A stretch of 40,346 nt of DNA from Actinomycetes bacterium. GTDB taxonomy: Bacteria > Actinomycetota > Actinomycetes > Actinomycetales > Dermatophilaceae. Location of the stretch: the NCBI GenBank assembly GCA_023420415.1, contig JAEZWF010000047.1, positions 1 to 40,346 on the forward strand. Direction: 5' to 3'. Made by a program: the position numbers and the translations under genes. Shown piece by piece: positions 32,750-40,293 of this stretch (positions are counted from its first letter, which is position 1; each line of letters opens with the position of its first letter). The notes beneath the pieces were generated by a model that was not told the origin of the DNA, made no database searches, and saw only the letters and a program-made list of their open reading frames with translations.

Positions 32750-34663
32750 TCAGCGGACCACCGGCAGCGTCAGCGTCGCAGGCGCTAGTGGTGACGTGCG
32801 CACCGTGACCGGCTGGACGGCATACGAGTTCTTGTATGCCGCGTCGGTGCTGGCGAGGACGAGGCGCAGCCGGTGCCCGCTCTGGACCCGGTGGACGATG
32901 GCGGGCAGCTCGATGCGGACCGGCTTCGTCACGTCGGCGACGCGAACCGGGCTGATCAGCTTGTGCACCAACGTCTGTGAGCCGTCGGGCGCCACGTCGT
33001 AGAGCTTGGCGAACACCTGGAGGCGACCTGCCGGGCCAGCCTTCTGGCTGAGGGCGACCGTTGGAGAGTCGAACCGCACGTCGAGGGTGGGGGAGCCGAC
33101 GACCGTGGTGGGCGCGGACAGCACGGGGGTGGTCCAGGCGCCGAACGTCCCCGGGATGTCGTAGGGCGTGGTGAGGTCCGCAGGCAGGTCAACCCGGCCC
33201 TCGAGCCCGGAGACCTCGCTGTAGGAGGCCGGCGTGCCGAGTCCAGGGTTCGCCCAGCTGGTCGACCCGGTGCGGACGGCCTTGCGGGAGTCGACGAGGT
33301 CGCCGGCCCCCGACAGGTACCACGTCCGAGGCGTGCCCACGGGGTATGACGAGGCGGTCGCGTAGGCCGCAGAAGCGTTGCCGGAGTAGGAGATCCAGTC
33401 CCGGAAGTAGGCGAACCCGGGCCCGGTGGGCGTCGTGGCGTCCTTGAGGTAGTGGTCGAACCAGTCCTTGATGCGCTGGCCGAGGTAGGTGCCCTCGATC
33501 TGCCGGCCGGTGAGGTCGAGCTCGCCCGGCGCGGCCCCGGACGCGCCGTTGGCGCCACCCGAGTGCCCCCAGGACTGCCAGACCAGCGACACGGGCACGC
33601 CGCGGGCCTTGAGGGAGTCGTAGGTCGCGACCGACTCCTGGAGGTTGAACAGCGTGTCGTTCTGCCCCTGGATGAGCAGGGTCGGTGTCGTCACCTGGTC
33701 GATGTAGTGGGCCACCGAGACCCGGTCGGTGAGCCGGTAGGTGGCGTCCGTCGGGTACCCGAGGGTGTCCAGCGTGGCCTTGGCGGTGCAGGCCTCGAGC
33801 ACGAAGTTCGGGCAGCCGACATTGCGGGTCGGGTCGATCGTCGCCCCCTGGATGCCGTCCAGGATGCCCACGGCGAAGAACAGACCGGCCCAGCCGATCT
33901 TCTCGGTGCCCGGGTTGTCGTCGGCATAGGTGACGCCGCGGGTGAAGCTCGTGTTGTTGGGTGCGAGGGAGTAGCGCAGGTCGTTCCACGTGATGAGTGG
34001 GACGAGGGTGTCCACGCGGGAATCCCTTGCAGCAGTAGCGAACTGGATCTGCACGCCGTACGACCCGCCAATCATCCCGAGTCGCGGGTCGTGCGTGGCC
34101 GGGTCGTCGAGCGTGGTGAAGTCGACCGTCAGCGCGCCGGCTCCGCTCGTCGCACCGCCCACCGAGGCGGAGTCGTATGCCGCGGAGCCGCCTCCCCCGA
34201 GGAACGTCACCAGCGAGCTCGCGGCCACGCCGTCGACGCCCGGGTCGTCGAGTGAGATCTTGCAGCCGCTGTCGGGGAAGCCGAGCCCGGTGTACGACAG
34301 GACGGCGTAGCCGCGCTGGGCGAAGGCCCGACCCAGCCCGGCCTGGTCGGCCTTGCTGCCGCCGAAGCCGTTGGTGGTGAGGATCGCCGGCACCCGGTTG
34401 TCGGGGGAGGCCGACCGGGGCTTGTGGAGGTCGGCGTCGATGGTGCACGTCTGCGGCTGGCCGAGGTCGTTCGTCCCGGCCGGCACGGTGAAGGTGAGCC
34501 CCGTGTAGCTGTCGACCTCGTCGAGCGCGGGCTGCGGCGCCGCGGCGGGACCGGAGGCGACGGGCACGGCAGCGGCGGGGCTGCTCGCCTGCCCGAGGAG
34601 CGCGCCGCCGGTGACGACGGTGAGTGCCGCAAGGGCAGCCAGGTGACGGGACGGGCGCGACAT
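32750..34663 (-). CDS. Secreted CocE/NonD (X-Pro dipeptidyl-peptidase-like) hydrolase
   Basis: 637 aa. A signal peptide (MSRPSRHLAALAALTVVTGG, cleavage near AAAVPVA) precedes an alpha/beta-hydrolase domain with S201 (GGSYGV), D336 (GQNDTLF) and H367 (SWGHSGG). The C-terminal jelly-roll domain is of the PepX_C type (WYLSGAGDL to HRLRLVLASTDAAY). This layout is shared by cocaine esterase and Xaa-Pro dipeptidyl-peptidases, and the true substrate is unknown. The ATG has GGAGG 6 nt upstream. An outward-facing pair of words (32818/32834) inside its last codons may terminate the convergent gene. Confidence 0.85.
   Translation of the reverse strand: MSRPSRHLAALAALTVVTGGALLGQASSPAAAVPVASGPAAAPQPALDEVDSYTGLTFTVPAGTNDLGQPQTCTIDADLHKPRSASPDNRVPAILTTNGFGGSKADQAGLGRAFAQRGYAVLSYTGLGFPDSGCKISLDDPGVDGVAASSLVTFLGGGGSAAYDSASVGGATSGAGALTVDFTTLDDPATHDPRLGMIGGSYGVQIQFATAARDSRVDTLVPLITWNDLRYSLAPNNTSFTRGVTYADDNPGTEKIGWAGLFFAVGILDGIQGATIDPTRNVGCPNFVLEACTAKATLDTLGYPTDATYRLTDRVSVAHYIDQVTTPTLLIQGQNDTLFNLQESVATYDSLKARGVPVSLVWQSWGHSGGANGASGAAPGELDLTGRQIEGTYLGQRIKDWFDHYLKDATTPTGPGFAYFRDWISYSGNASAAYATASSYPVGTPRTWYLSGAGDLVDSRKAVRTGSTSWANPGLGTPASYSEVSGLEGRVDLPADLTTPYDIPGTFGAWTTPVLSAPTTVVGSPTLDVRFDSPTVALSQKAGPAGRLQVFAKLYDVAPDGSQTLVHKLISPVRVADVTKPVRIELPAIVHRVQSGHRLRLVLASTDAAYKNSYAVQPVTVRTSPLAPATLTLPVVR
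32818..32841. repeat. Hairpin of two opposed words inside the CocE-like gene
   Basis: CGGCATAC (32818-32825), loop GAGTTCTT, GTATGCCG (32834-32841). It lies 72 bp past the stop of the plus-strand B12-binding gene, where a terminator would be expected, but within the coding sequence of the convergent gene. It encodes a tyrosine at each end of the hairpin. Confidence 0.6.
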
Positions 34664-35047
34664 CGAGCCTCCACGGGTGCGGCGCGAGGCCGTCCGTCGG
34701 CCCCGCGTGGGTGCCGTGTCAACGAGACCGCAGGTGGCGGGGTTACGTGACCACATGGTGAGCACAGGTGTCCGCACCGCGGACGCGCGCGCGGGCCACG
34801 CGGCATACCAATGACGTCGTCTTGGCCATTTGCTGAGGAATGGCAGGAGTTTGACCGGTCCAACCAGCGGGTTCCCACGGGTTTGGTCAAGTCTTCGCCA
34901 TGACTGTTGACCAGCCCGACCGCCACGGGTTGTCTCGCCCTCGGCGCCCCGAAGCCCGGGACCAACGACGATCCTGCCGGAGGGGCCACGGCGCCGCCCA
35001 CGTCGCGCAGGTTTCGCACGCCTGCGCCCGCCCGAGAAGAGGAATCC
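34664..35047. other. 384-bp divergent promoter region of two secreted enzymes
   Basis: No gene. From left to right it holds the GGAGG of the hydrolase gene, a TTGACA-like -35 on the minus strand (34722-34717) without a good -10, and an imperfect palindrome GGTTACGTGACC (about 34740-34751). A word lies at 34801. Three TTGACC/GGTCAA half-sites lie at 34851, 34885 and 34907, and the M4 gene leader with AGAGG completes the stretch. Confidence 0.55.
34907..34935 (+). promoter_or_regulatory. Candidate promoter of the M4 peptidase gene
   Basis: TTGACC (34907-34912), a 17-bp spacer, TTGTCT (34930-34935). Two further half-sites, TTGACC at 34851 and its complement GGTCAA at 34885, flank it and could be an operator. 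The message would have a leader of about 105 nt with AGAGG before the GTG. Confidence 0.38.
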
Positions 35048-37096
35048 GTGATTCGACTGTCAGCTGGCGCCGCACTCGGCGTCGCAGTCGCAGCAGCAGT
35101 GGCGACCCCACTGTCCGCTGCTTCCGCAGCACCACAGTCCACGCCCGCAGCCCCGTCCGCAGCCAACGCGGCCGCGGACGACCACGCAGCGCTCGGCCTG
35201 TCCAAGGACGAGAAGCTCGTCGTCCGCAGTGTCGTCACCGACCGCGACGGCACCAAGCACGTCCGCTACGACCGCACCTACAAGGGCCTGCGGGTCCTGG
35301 GTGGCGACCTCATCGTGGAGAAGTCGGCCACCGGCAAGGACAAGGGCGTCATCTACAACGCCAGCGGCAAGGTCGCCGTCGCGTCGACCACGCCGAAGGT
35401 GAGCGAGGCGTCCGCCAAGTCATCCGGGGCCAAGAAGGCCGGGTATGCCGCGAAGTCCACCGATGGTGAGCTCGTCGTCTGGGCGGGCAGCGGCTCACCG
35501 CGTCTCGCCTATGACGTCGTGACCGAGGGCATCCGCAAGGACCAGACCCCCAGCAAGCTGCACACGGTCGTCGACGCCAGCACTGGTGCCGTCATCACGT
35601 CCTGGGACGAGGTGAAGAACGGCACCGGCAACTCGATGTACTCGGGCACGGTCACGCTGAACACCATCCAGTCCGGGACGAGCTGGCTGCTCAAGGACTC
35701 GATCGGCAACTACACGACCGACCTCAACGGGTCGACCTCGTCGACGGCGACCGGCACCCAGTTCACGGACGCCGACAACGTCTGGGGCAACGGCAGCACG
35801 ACCAGCCGGCAGACCGCAGGCGTCGACGCGCAGTACGGCGCCGAGAAGACGTTCGCCTACTACAAGAACACGTTGGGCCGCAACGGAATCTGGAACGACG
35901 GCCGTGGCGCTCGCAGCCGCGTCCACTACGGCAACAGCTACGTCAACGCGTTCTGGGACGGCACCCAGATGACCTATGGCGACGGTGCGAACAACACCCG
36001 CCCGCTGACGTCCATCGACGTCGCCGCACACGAGATGAGCCACGGCGTCACCGAGAACACGGCCAACCTCAACTACAGCGGTGACGCCGGCGGCCTCAAC
36101 GAGGCCACCTCGGACATCTTCGGCACCGCCGTCGAGTGGTACGCCAACTCCTCTGCCGACCCGGGTGACTACCTCATCGGCGAGAAGATCAACATCAACG
36201 GCAACGGAACCCCGTTGCGCTACATGGACAAGCCCAGCAAGGACGGCTCGAGCCCGGACTGCTGGTCGACGAACACCAAGAACCTCGACCCGCACTACTC
36301 CTCCGGAGCGCTGAACCACTGGTTCTACATGGCCTCCGAGGGCAGTGGCGCCAAGACGATCAACGGCGTGAGCTACAACAGCCCGACCTGTGGCGGAGCG
36401 CCGGCGGTGACCGGTGCGGGTCGCGCCAACATCGAAAAGGTCTGGTACCGCACGCTTTCCACCAAGCTGACGTCGAGCAGCACCTACGCCAACGCCCGCA
36501 ACGGCGCCATCGCCTCGGCGAAGGAGCTCTACGGCGCGACGAGCCAGACCTGCAAGTCGGTCGAGGCCGCGTTCAACGCCATCGCGGTGCCGGCGGGCAC
36601 CGAGGCCTGTGACGGTGGGACCACCCCGCCGCCCACCGGTGGCAACCTGCTGCTCAACCCCGGCTTCGAGTCCGGCGCGGTGAACTGGACCGGCACGTCC
36701 GGCCCGATCACCAACAACACCGGGCGCCCGGCCCGCACGGGCAGCTGGAAGCTGTGGCTCGGCGGCAACGGCTCGACCTCGACCGAGACGATCAGCCAGA
36801 ACGTCACGATCCCGTCGACCGTCACCGCTGCGACGCTGTCGTTCTGGCTGCGCACCGACACGGCCGAGACCGGCAGCACGGCATACGACACGATGAAGGT
36901 GCAGGTCGTCGCGGGCGGCACGACCACGACCCTGGCGACCTACTCCAACGTGGGCGCCAACGCGACCTACACCCAGAAGTCGTTCAACGTGACGTCGTTC
37001 AAGGGCCAGACGGTCACCGTCAAGTTCCTCATGAACGAGGACTCGTCGCTGCAGACGTCGTTCGTCGTCGACGACACGGCGCTGTCGACCAGCTGA
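35048..37096 (+). CDS. Secreted M4 (thermolysin-like) metallopeptidase with C-terminal repeat domain
   Basis: 682 aa. The signal peptide ends near SAASAA, then comes an FTP/PepSY propeptide (about 45-200: the segment VVRSVVTDRDGTKHVRY and TYKGLRVLGGDL). The catalytic M4 domain has zinc ligands H328, H332 (HEMSHG) and E352 (GGLNEATSD), with the spacing of thermolysin, followed by the M4 C-terminal helical domain (DPHYSSGALNHWFYMAS). After a GGTTPPPTGG linker, residues about 535-682 form a beta-sandwich repeated almost exactly at the end of the next gene's product. The GTG start is preceded by GAAGAGG. It acts outside the cell. Confidence 0.93.
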   Translation: MIRLSAGAALGVAVAAAVATPLSAASAAPQSTPAAPSAANAAADDHAALGLSKDEKLVVRSVVTDRDGTKHVRYDRTYKGLRVLGGDLIVEKSATGKDKGVIYNASGKVAVASTTPKVSEASAKSSGAKKAGYAAKSTDGELVVWAGSGSPRLAYDVVTEGIRKDQTPSKLHTVVDASTGAVITSWDEVKNGTGNSMYSGTVTLNTIQSGTSWLLKDSIGNYTTDLNGSTSSTATGTQFTDADNVWGNGSTTSRQTAGVDAQYGAEKTFAYYKNTLGRNGIWNDGRGARSRVHYGNSYVNAFWDGTQMTYGDGANNTRPLTSIDVAAHEMSHGVTENTANLNYSGDAGGLNEATSDIFGTAVEWYANSSADPGDYLIGEKININGNGTPLRYMDKPSKDGSSPDCWSTNTKNLDPHYSSGALNHWFYMASEGSGAKTINGVSYNSPTCGGAPAVTGAGRANIEKVWYRTLSTKLTSSSTYANARNGAIASAKELYGATSQTCKSVEAAFNAIAVPAGTEACDGGTTPPPTGGNLLLNPGFESGAVNWTGTSGPITNNTGRPARTGSWKLWLGGNGSTSTETISQNVTIPSTVTAATLSFWLRTDTAETGSTAYDTMKVQVVAGGTTTTLATYSNVGANATYTQKSFNVTSFKGQTVTVKFLMNEDSSLQTSFVVDDTALSTS

Positions 37097-37186
37097 CCAC
37101 AGGGCGTGGGCCGGCGCCGATGGTGCCGGCCCACGCCCACCGCTGGCACGGCACCGTCGCCACCCGCACCCATCCGAGGAGTCCCC

Positions 37187-38641
37187 ATGGCCGGCCACGC
37201 CCGGTTCACCGCACGCCTGGCCGCCCCTGCGGCCGCACTCGCCCTCGTCGGCGCCTCCCTGACCGCCGCGGGCGCCGTCGCCGCGCCCGCCGCGACCGCT
37301 GCGGCGCTCGCCGACCCCGACATCAGCGTCGCGAACGTCCAGGGCCACCTGACCCAGCTGCAGTCGATCGCCACCGCCAACGGTGGCAACCGCTCCACCG
37401 GCCGGTCCGGCTACCAGGCCTCGGTCGACTACGTGAAGGGCAAGCTCGACGCGGCCGGCTACAGCACGCAGGTGCAGTCGTTCAGCACCTCGGCCGGCAC
37501 GTCCTACAACGTGATCGCCACCAAGGTCGGCTCCGACCCGAACTCGGTCGTCATGGCCGGTGGACACCTCGACAGCGTCAGTGTCGGCCCGGGCATCAAC
37601 GACAACGGCAGTGGCAGCGCGGCCCTGCTCGAGACCGCCCTCGCGTATGCCGCGTCCGGCCAGACTCCGAAGAACACGCTGCGGTTCGGGTTCTGGGGAG
37701 CCGAGGAGCTCGGGCTGGTGGGGTCCAAGGCGTATGCCGCGAGCCTGCCCGCGAGCGAGAAGGACAAGATCCGGCTCTACCTCAACTTCGACATGATCGG
37801 TTCGCCGAACCCCGGCTACTTCGTCTACGACGACAACCCGGCCGGCAACTCGGTGCGTGACGAGATCACCGCCTGGTACGACGCCAAGGGCATCCCGTGG
37901 GAGTACATCGACGTGCAGGGGCGCAGCGACCACGCGGCGTTCCGGTCCTACGGCATCCCGACGGCCGGGATCTTCAGCGGTGCCGAGGAGATCAAGTCGA
38001 GCGCGCAGGCGAGCAAGTGGGGTGGCACGGCGGGGCAGGCGTTCGACCGGTGTTACCACCGCTCCTGCGACACCACCTCGAACCTCAACGTCACCGCGCT
38101 CGACCGCGGTGCCGACCTCATCGGCGCCCTGGTGTTCCGCCACGCGGCAAAGGACTACGGCACCTCCACGCCGCCGCCCGCGGGCTCGAACCTGTTGCAG
38201 AACGCCGGGTTCGAGTCCGGGGCCGTAGCCTGGACGGGCACCTCCGGCCCGATCACGAACAACGCGTCACGCCCGGCGCACAGCGGTTCGTGGAAGGCGT
38301 GGTTGGGCGGCAACGGTCGCACCACCACCGAGAACATCGCCCAGACCGTCACCATCCCGGCCACTGCCACTTCGGCGTCGCTGTCGTTCTGGCTGCGGGT
38401 CGACACGGCCGAGACCGGAAGCACGGCCTACGACACCCTCAAGGTCCAGGCGGTGTCGGGCGGCACGACGACGACCCTGGCGACCTACTCCAACGCAGGT
38501 GCCACTGCGGCATACGCGCAGAAGTCGTTGTCCCTCGACGCGTTTCGCGGCAAGAGCGTGACGCTGAAGTTCCTCTCGAGTGAGGACTCGTCGCTGCAGA
38601 CCTCGTTCGTGGTCGACGACACGGCCGTGTCCACCAGCTGA
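37187..38641 (+). CDS. Secreted M28 aminopeptidase with the same C-terminal domain
   Basis: 484 aa. A signal peptide (ends near ATAAALA) precedes an M28 domain like Streptomyces griseus aminopeptidase: zinc ligands H127 and D129 (GGHLDSV), D in INDNGSGSA, E173/E174 (WGAEELG), NFDMIG and YHRSCD. After TSTPPPAGS, residues about 345-484 repeat the beta-sandwich of the upstream M4 protein (GFESGAV.WTGTSGPITNN). GAGGAG lies 6 nt before the ATG. The M4 enzyme would make peptides and this one trim them, sharing a binding domain. A GC-rich hairpin follows. Confidence 0.93.
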   Translation: MAGHARFTARLAAPAAALALVGASLTAAGAVAAPAATAAALADPDISVANVQGHLTQLQSIATANGGNRSTGRSGYQASVDYVKGKLDAAGYSTQVQSFSTSAGTSYNVIATKVGSDPNSVVMAGGHLDSVSVGPGINDNGSGSAALLETALAYAASGQTPKNTLRFGFWGAEELGLVGSKAYAASLPASEKDKIRLYLNFDMIGSPNPGYFVYDDNPAGNSVRDEITAWYDAKGIPWEYIDVQGRSDHAAFRSYGIPTAGIFSGAEEIKSSAQASKWGGTAGQAFDRCYHRSCDTTSNLNVTALDRGADLIGALVFRHAAKDYGTSTPPPAGSNLLQNAGFESGAVAWTGTSGPITNNASRPAHSGSWKAWLGGNGRTTTENIAQTVTIPATATSASLSFWLRVDTAETGSTAYDTLKVQAVSGGTTTTLATYSNAGATAAYAQKSLSLDAFRGKSVTLKFLSSEDSSLQTSFVVDDTAVSTS

Positions 38642-38662
38642 CGCGGCCAACCCCCAGGACGG

Positions 38663-38705
38663 CGGGGGCGGACACCGGCTTCCTCCGGGCCGGAGTCCGC
38701 CCCCG
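38663..38705 (+). terminator. Terminator of the M4-M28 pair
   Basis: CGGGGGCGGAC (38663-38673) pairs perfectly with GTCCGCCCCCG (38695-38705), with a further CCGG/CCGG inner pair. It lies 22 bases after the stop and is followed by TTGGTTT. Confidence 0.7.
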
Positions 38706-38710
38706 TTGGT

Positions 38711-38758
38711 TTGCGTCCGCGCTCTTGGTCGCCGGGGCAGCCAAAAGCGCGGACGCAA
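38711..38758. repeat. 18-bp hairpin related to the tandem elements at 10897-11010
   Basis: TTGCGTCCGCGCTCTTGG (38711-38728) pairs with 38741-38758 with one mismatch, loop 12 bases. The 3' side, CGCGGACGCAAGCAAGG, matches the 3' side of the tandem copies (CGCAGACGCAAGCAGG) almost base for base. It lies between the M28 terminator and the convergent lipoprotein gene. Confidence 0.7.
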
Positions 38759-38800
38759 GCAAGGGCCGTGCCGACCGTGCGCGAACTTCACCCGCGCCAG

Positions 38801-39271
38801 TCAGGTGCAGATCTTGCGTTGTCCCGCGGGGGAGTTGACGTCGGCAAGCAGCTGGTCGATGACCGGCTTGGCCTCAGCCATCCGCTCGTCGTCGACGGAC
38901 ACGACACCCGCCCCGGCCACCACGGTGACGGTCATCGCGTCCGACGTCGTCGTCGGGGCATCGGTGGGCAGGTCCGACGGGCGGATGTGCGCCGCGGCGC
39001 GGTTGAGCAGCCGAAGGCTCTCCGCGTCGAGCCGGCACTCCAGGATCGGCTTCTTGCTGGTCGCCGCGACGCTGCCGTCGCTGGAGATGCGCAGCTCATC
39101 CTGGAACCCTGCGACGCCGCCGGATCGGTAGATCGTGATCGGGTACTGCGCGACCGGTTCGGCGGTGGTGCTGCGCACAGTCGGGATGTCGGGCGCCTTC
39201 TGCGCGCAACCGGCCAGGGCAGCCGCACCCACGAGCAGGCTCGACGCGACGACGACGGGGTGACGCGGCAT
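38801..39271 (-). CDS. Small secreted lipoprotein
   Basis: 156 aa. A lipoprotein signal peptide (MPRHPVVVASSLLVGAAALAGC) has its lipobox cysteine at position 22, so it is anchored outside the membrane. The rest is a small domain with VAQYPITIYRSGGVAGFQDEL, LDAESLRLLNRAAAHI and a final VIDQLLADV...RKICT holding a second and third cysteine (EC R.., KIC) that may bond. No family is assigned. The pattern resembles small inhibitor-like actinobacterial lipoproteins. GGAG lies 9 nt before the ATG, and the start codon itself lies in a GTATGCCG word (39266-39273). Confidence 0.78.
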   Translation of the reverse strand: MPRHPVVVASSLLVGAAALAGCAQKAPDIPTVRSTTAEPVAQYPITIYRSGGVAGFQDELRISSDGSVAATSKKPILECRLDAESLRLLNRAAAHIRPSDLPTDAPTTTSDAMTVTVVAGAGVVSVDDERMAEAKPVIDQLLADVNSPAGQRKICT

Positions 39272-39308
39272 ACCGAGACACTCCCACGGACTCGCCGCGA
39301 CGGCGAGG

Positions 39309-39324
39309 CAGACTTGGGCGCATG
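39309..39324 (+). promoter_or_regulatory. Leaderless-type promoter of dehydratase gene
   Basis: CAGACT at 39309-39314, seven bases, then ATG at 39322. The -10 is weaker than TAnnnT consensus. Confidence 0.38.
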
Positions 39325-40293
39325 TCGCTCACCCGCGCCGACCTCGACCACGCCCACGCGATCGTCCGGAGGCACTTCGCGGCGACGCCTCAGTTCCCGT
39401 GGCCGTTGCTGTCGGAGCTCGTCGGGGCCGAGGTGTGGGTGAAGCACGAGAACCAGACGCCGACGGGCGCGTTCAAGGTGCGCGGCGGCCTCGTCTACGC
39501 CGACCGGGCCACGCGAGAACGCCCACAGGTCAAGGGATTCGTGTCCGCCACGCGTGGCAACCACGGACAGTCGTTGGCGTATGCCGCGTGGGCGGCCGGG
39601 GTGCGCGCCGTCATCGTGGTGCCCGAGGGCAACAGCCCCGACAAGAATGCCGCGATGGAGGGTTTCGGGGCCGAGCTCGTCATCCACGGGCGCGACTTCC
39701 AGGAGTCGCGCGAGCATGCGACGAGCCTCGCGGACGAGCTGGGGCTCGAGGCGGTGCCGCCGTTCCACCCGGATCTCGTTGCGGGAGTAGCGACCTATGC
39801 CGCCGAGCTGTTCGACGCCGCCGGGCCGCTGGACACCGTCTACGTGCCGGTCGGCATGGGCTCGGGCATCTGCGGCGTCATCGGGGTGCGTGACCTGCTC
39901 GGGCTCGACACCGAGGTCGTGGGAGTCGTGTCCGAGCAGGCGCCCGCGACCGCGCTGTCTTTCGACGCGGGCGAGGTCGTCACCACCCCGGAGGCCGCGA
40001 CGTTCGTCGACGGCGTCGCCTGCCGCGCACCGGTGCCCGAGGCGATCGAGGTCATCCGCGCCGGCGCCGCCCGCATCGTGCAGGTCAGCGAGGACGCCGC
40101 CGCCGAGGCGATGCGGATCATGCTGCGCACCACCCACCAGCTGCCCGAACCGGCCGGAGCGATCGGTCTCGCCGGCCTCCTCGCCGAAAGAGACCGGCTG
40201 CCGGGCTCGCGTGTGGCCACCGTCCTCAGCGGTGGCAACTGCGACACCAGCCTGCTGACCGACGTCCTCGCCGGCCGCACCCCGAGCCCCTGA
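39322..40293 (+). CDS. Threonine/serine dehydratase-like PLP enzyme
   Basis: This 323-aa fold type II PLP enzyme has the cofactor lysine K52 in TGAFKVRGG. SATRGNHGQSLAYAA is the substrate/PLP loop, VPVGMGSGICG the phosphate-binding glycine loop, and VLSGGNCD the C-terminal cofactor contact. It lacks an ACT regulatory domain, so it is the short catabolic-type dehydratase or a racemase-like relative. The product from threonine would be 2-oxobutanoate. The gene ends inside the first unit of the tandem repeat at the window edge, whose TGA is its stop codon. Confidence 0.88.
   Translation: MSLTRADLDHAHAIVRRHFAATPQFPWPLLSELVGAEVWVKHENQTPTGAFKVRGGLVYADRATRERPQVKGFVSATRGNHGQSLAYAAWAAGVRAVIVVPEGNSPDKNAAMEGFGAELVIHGRDFQESREHATSLADELGLEAVPPFHPDLVAGVATYAAELFDAAGPLDTVYVPVGMGSGICGVIGVRDLLGLDTEVVGVVSEQAPATALSFDAGEVVTTPEAATFVDGVACRAPVPEAIEVIRAGAARIVQVSEDAAAEAMRIMLRTTHQLPEPAGAIGLAGLLAERDRLPGSRVATVLSGGNCDTSLLTDVLAGRTPSP

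Larger units (their letters stand above)
141..39586. repeat. Dispersed word GTATGCCG / CGGCATAC, 50 copies
   Basis: Hand-read copies as GTATGCCG start at 1899, 3601, 5252, 8776, 10511, 11016, 13090, 13995, 15361, 17607, 18755, 20037, 20169, 21946, 23072, 25746, 26939, 27490, 28533, 30091, 31520, 32834, 34175, 35443, 37645, 37732 and 39579. Copies as CGGCATAC start at 141, 1278, 3708, 5686, 8682, 9826, 13917, 16370, 16844, 18496, 20274, 22024, 24411, 24519, 25319, 27014, 27463, 27769, 32818, 34801, 36879, 38508 and 39266. Roughly 32 extend to GTATGCCGCG. At about 72% GC a random octamer of this composition should occur about once in 40 kb on both strands together. Nine copies lie between genes. 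None lies in guaA, murT or gatD. The function is unknown. Confidence 0.9.

Noticed and set aside
35495..38143. An 882-codon open frame antisense to the M4 and M28 genes, and similar long antisense frames over the ABC genes, pcrA and the dehydratase
   Set aside because: High GC keeps antisense frames open. Their text is Arg/Gly/Val/Asp-rich without domains, while the opposite strand encodes clear families with catalytic motifs.
141..39586. The word as a polar chromosome signal (Chi, KOPS)
   Set aside because: The 27:23 orientation split shows no strand preference over this 40 kb.
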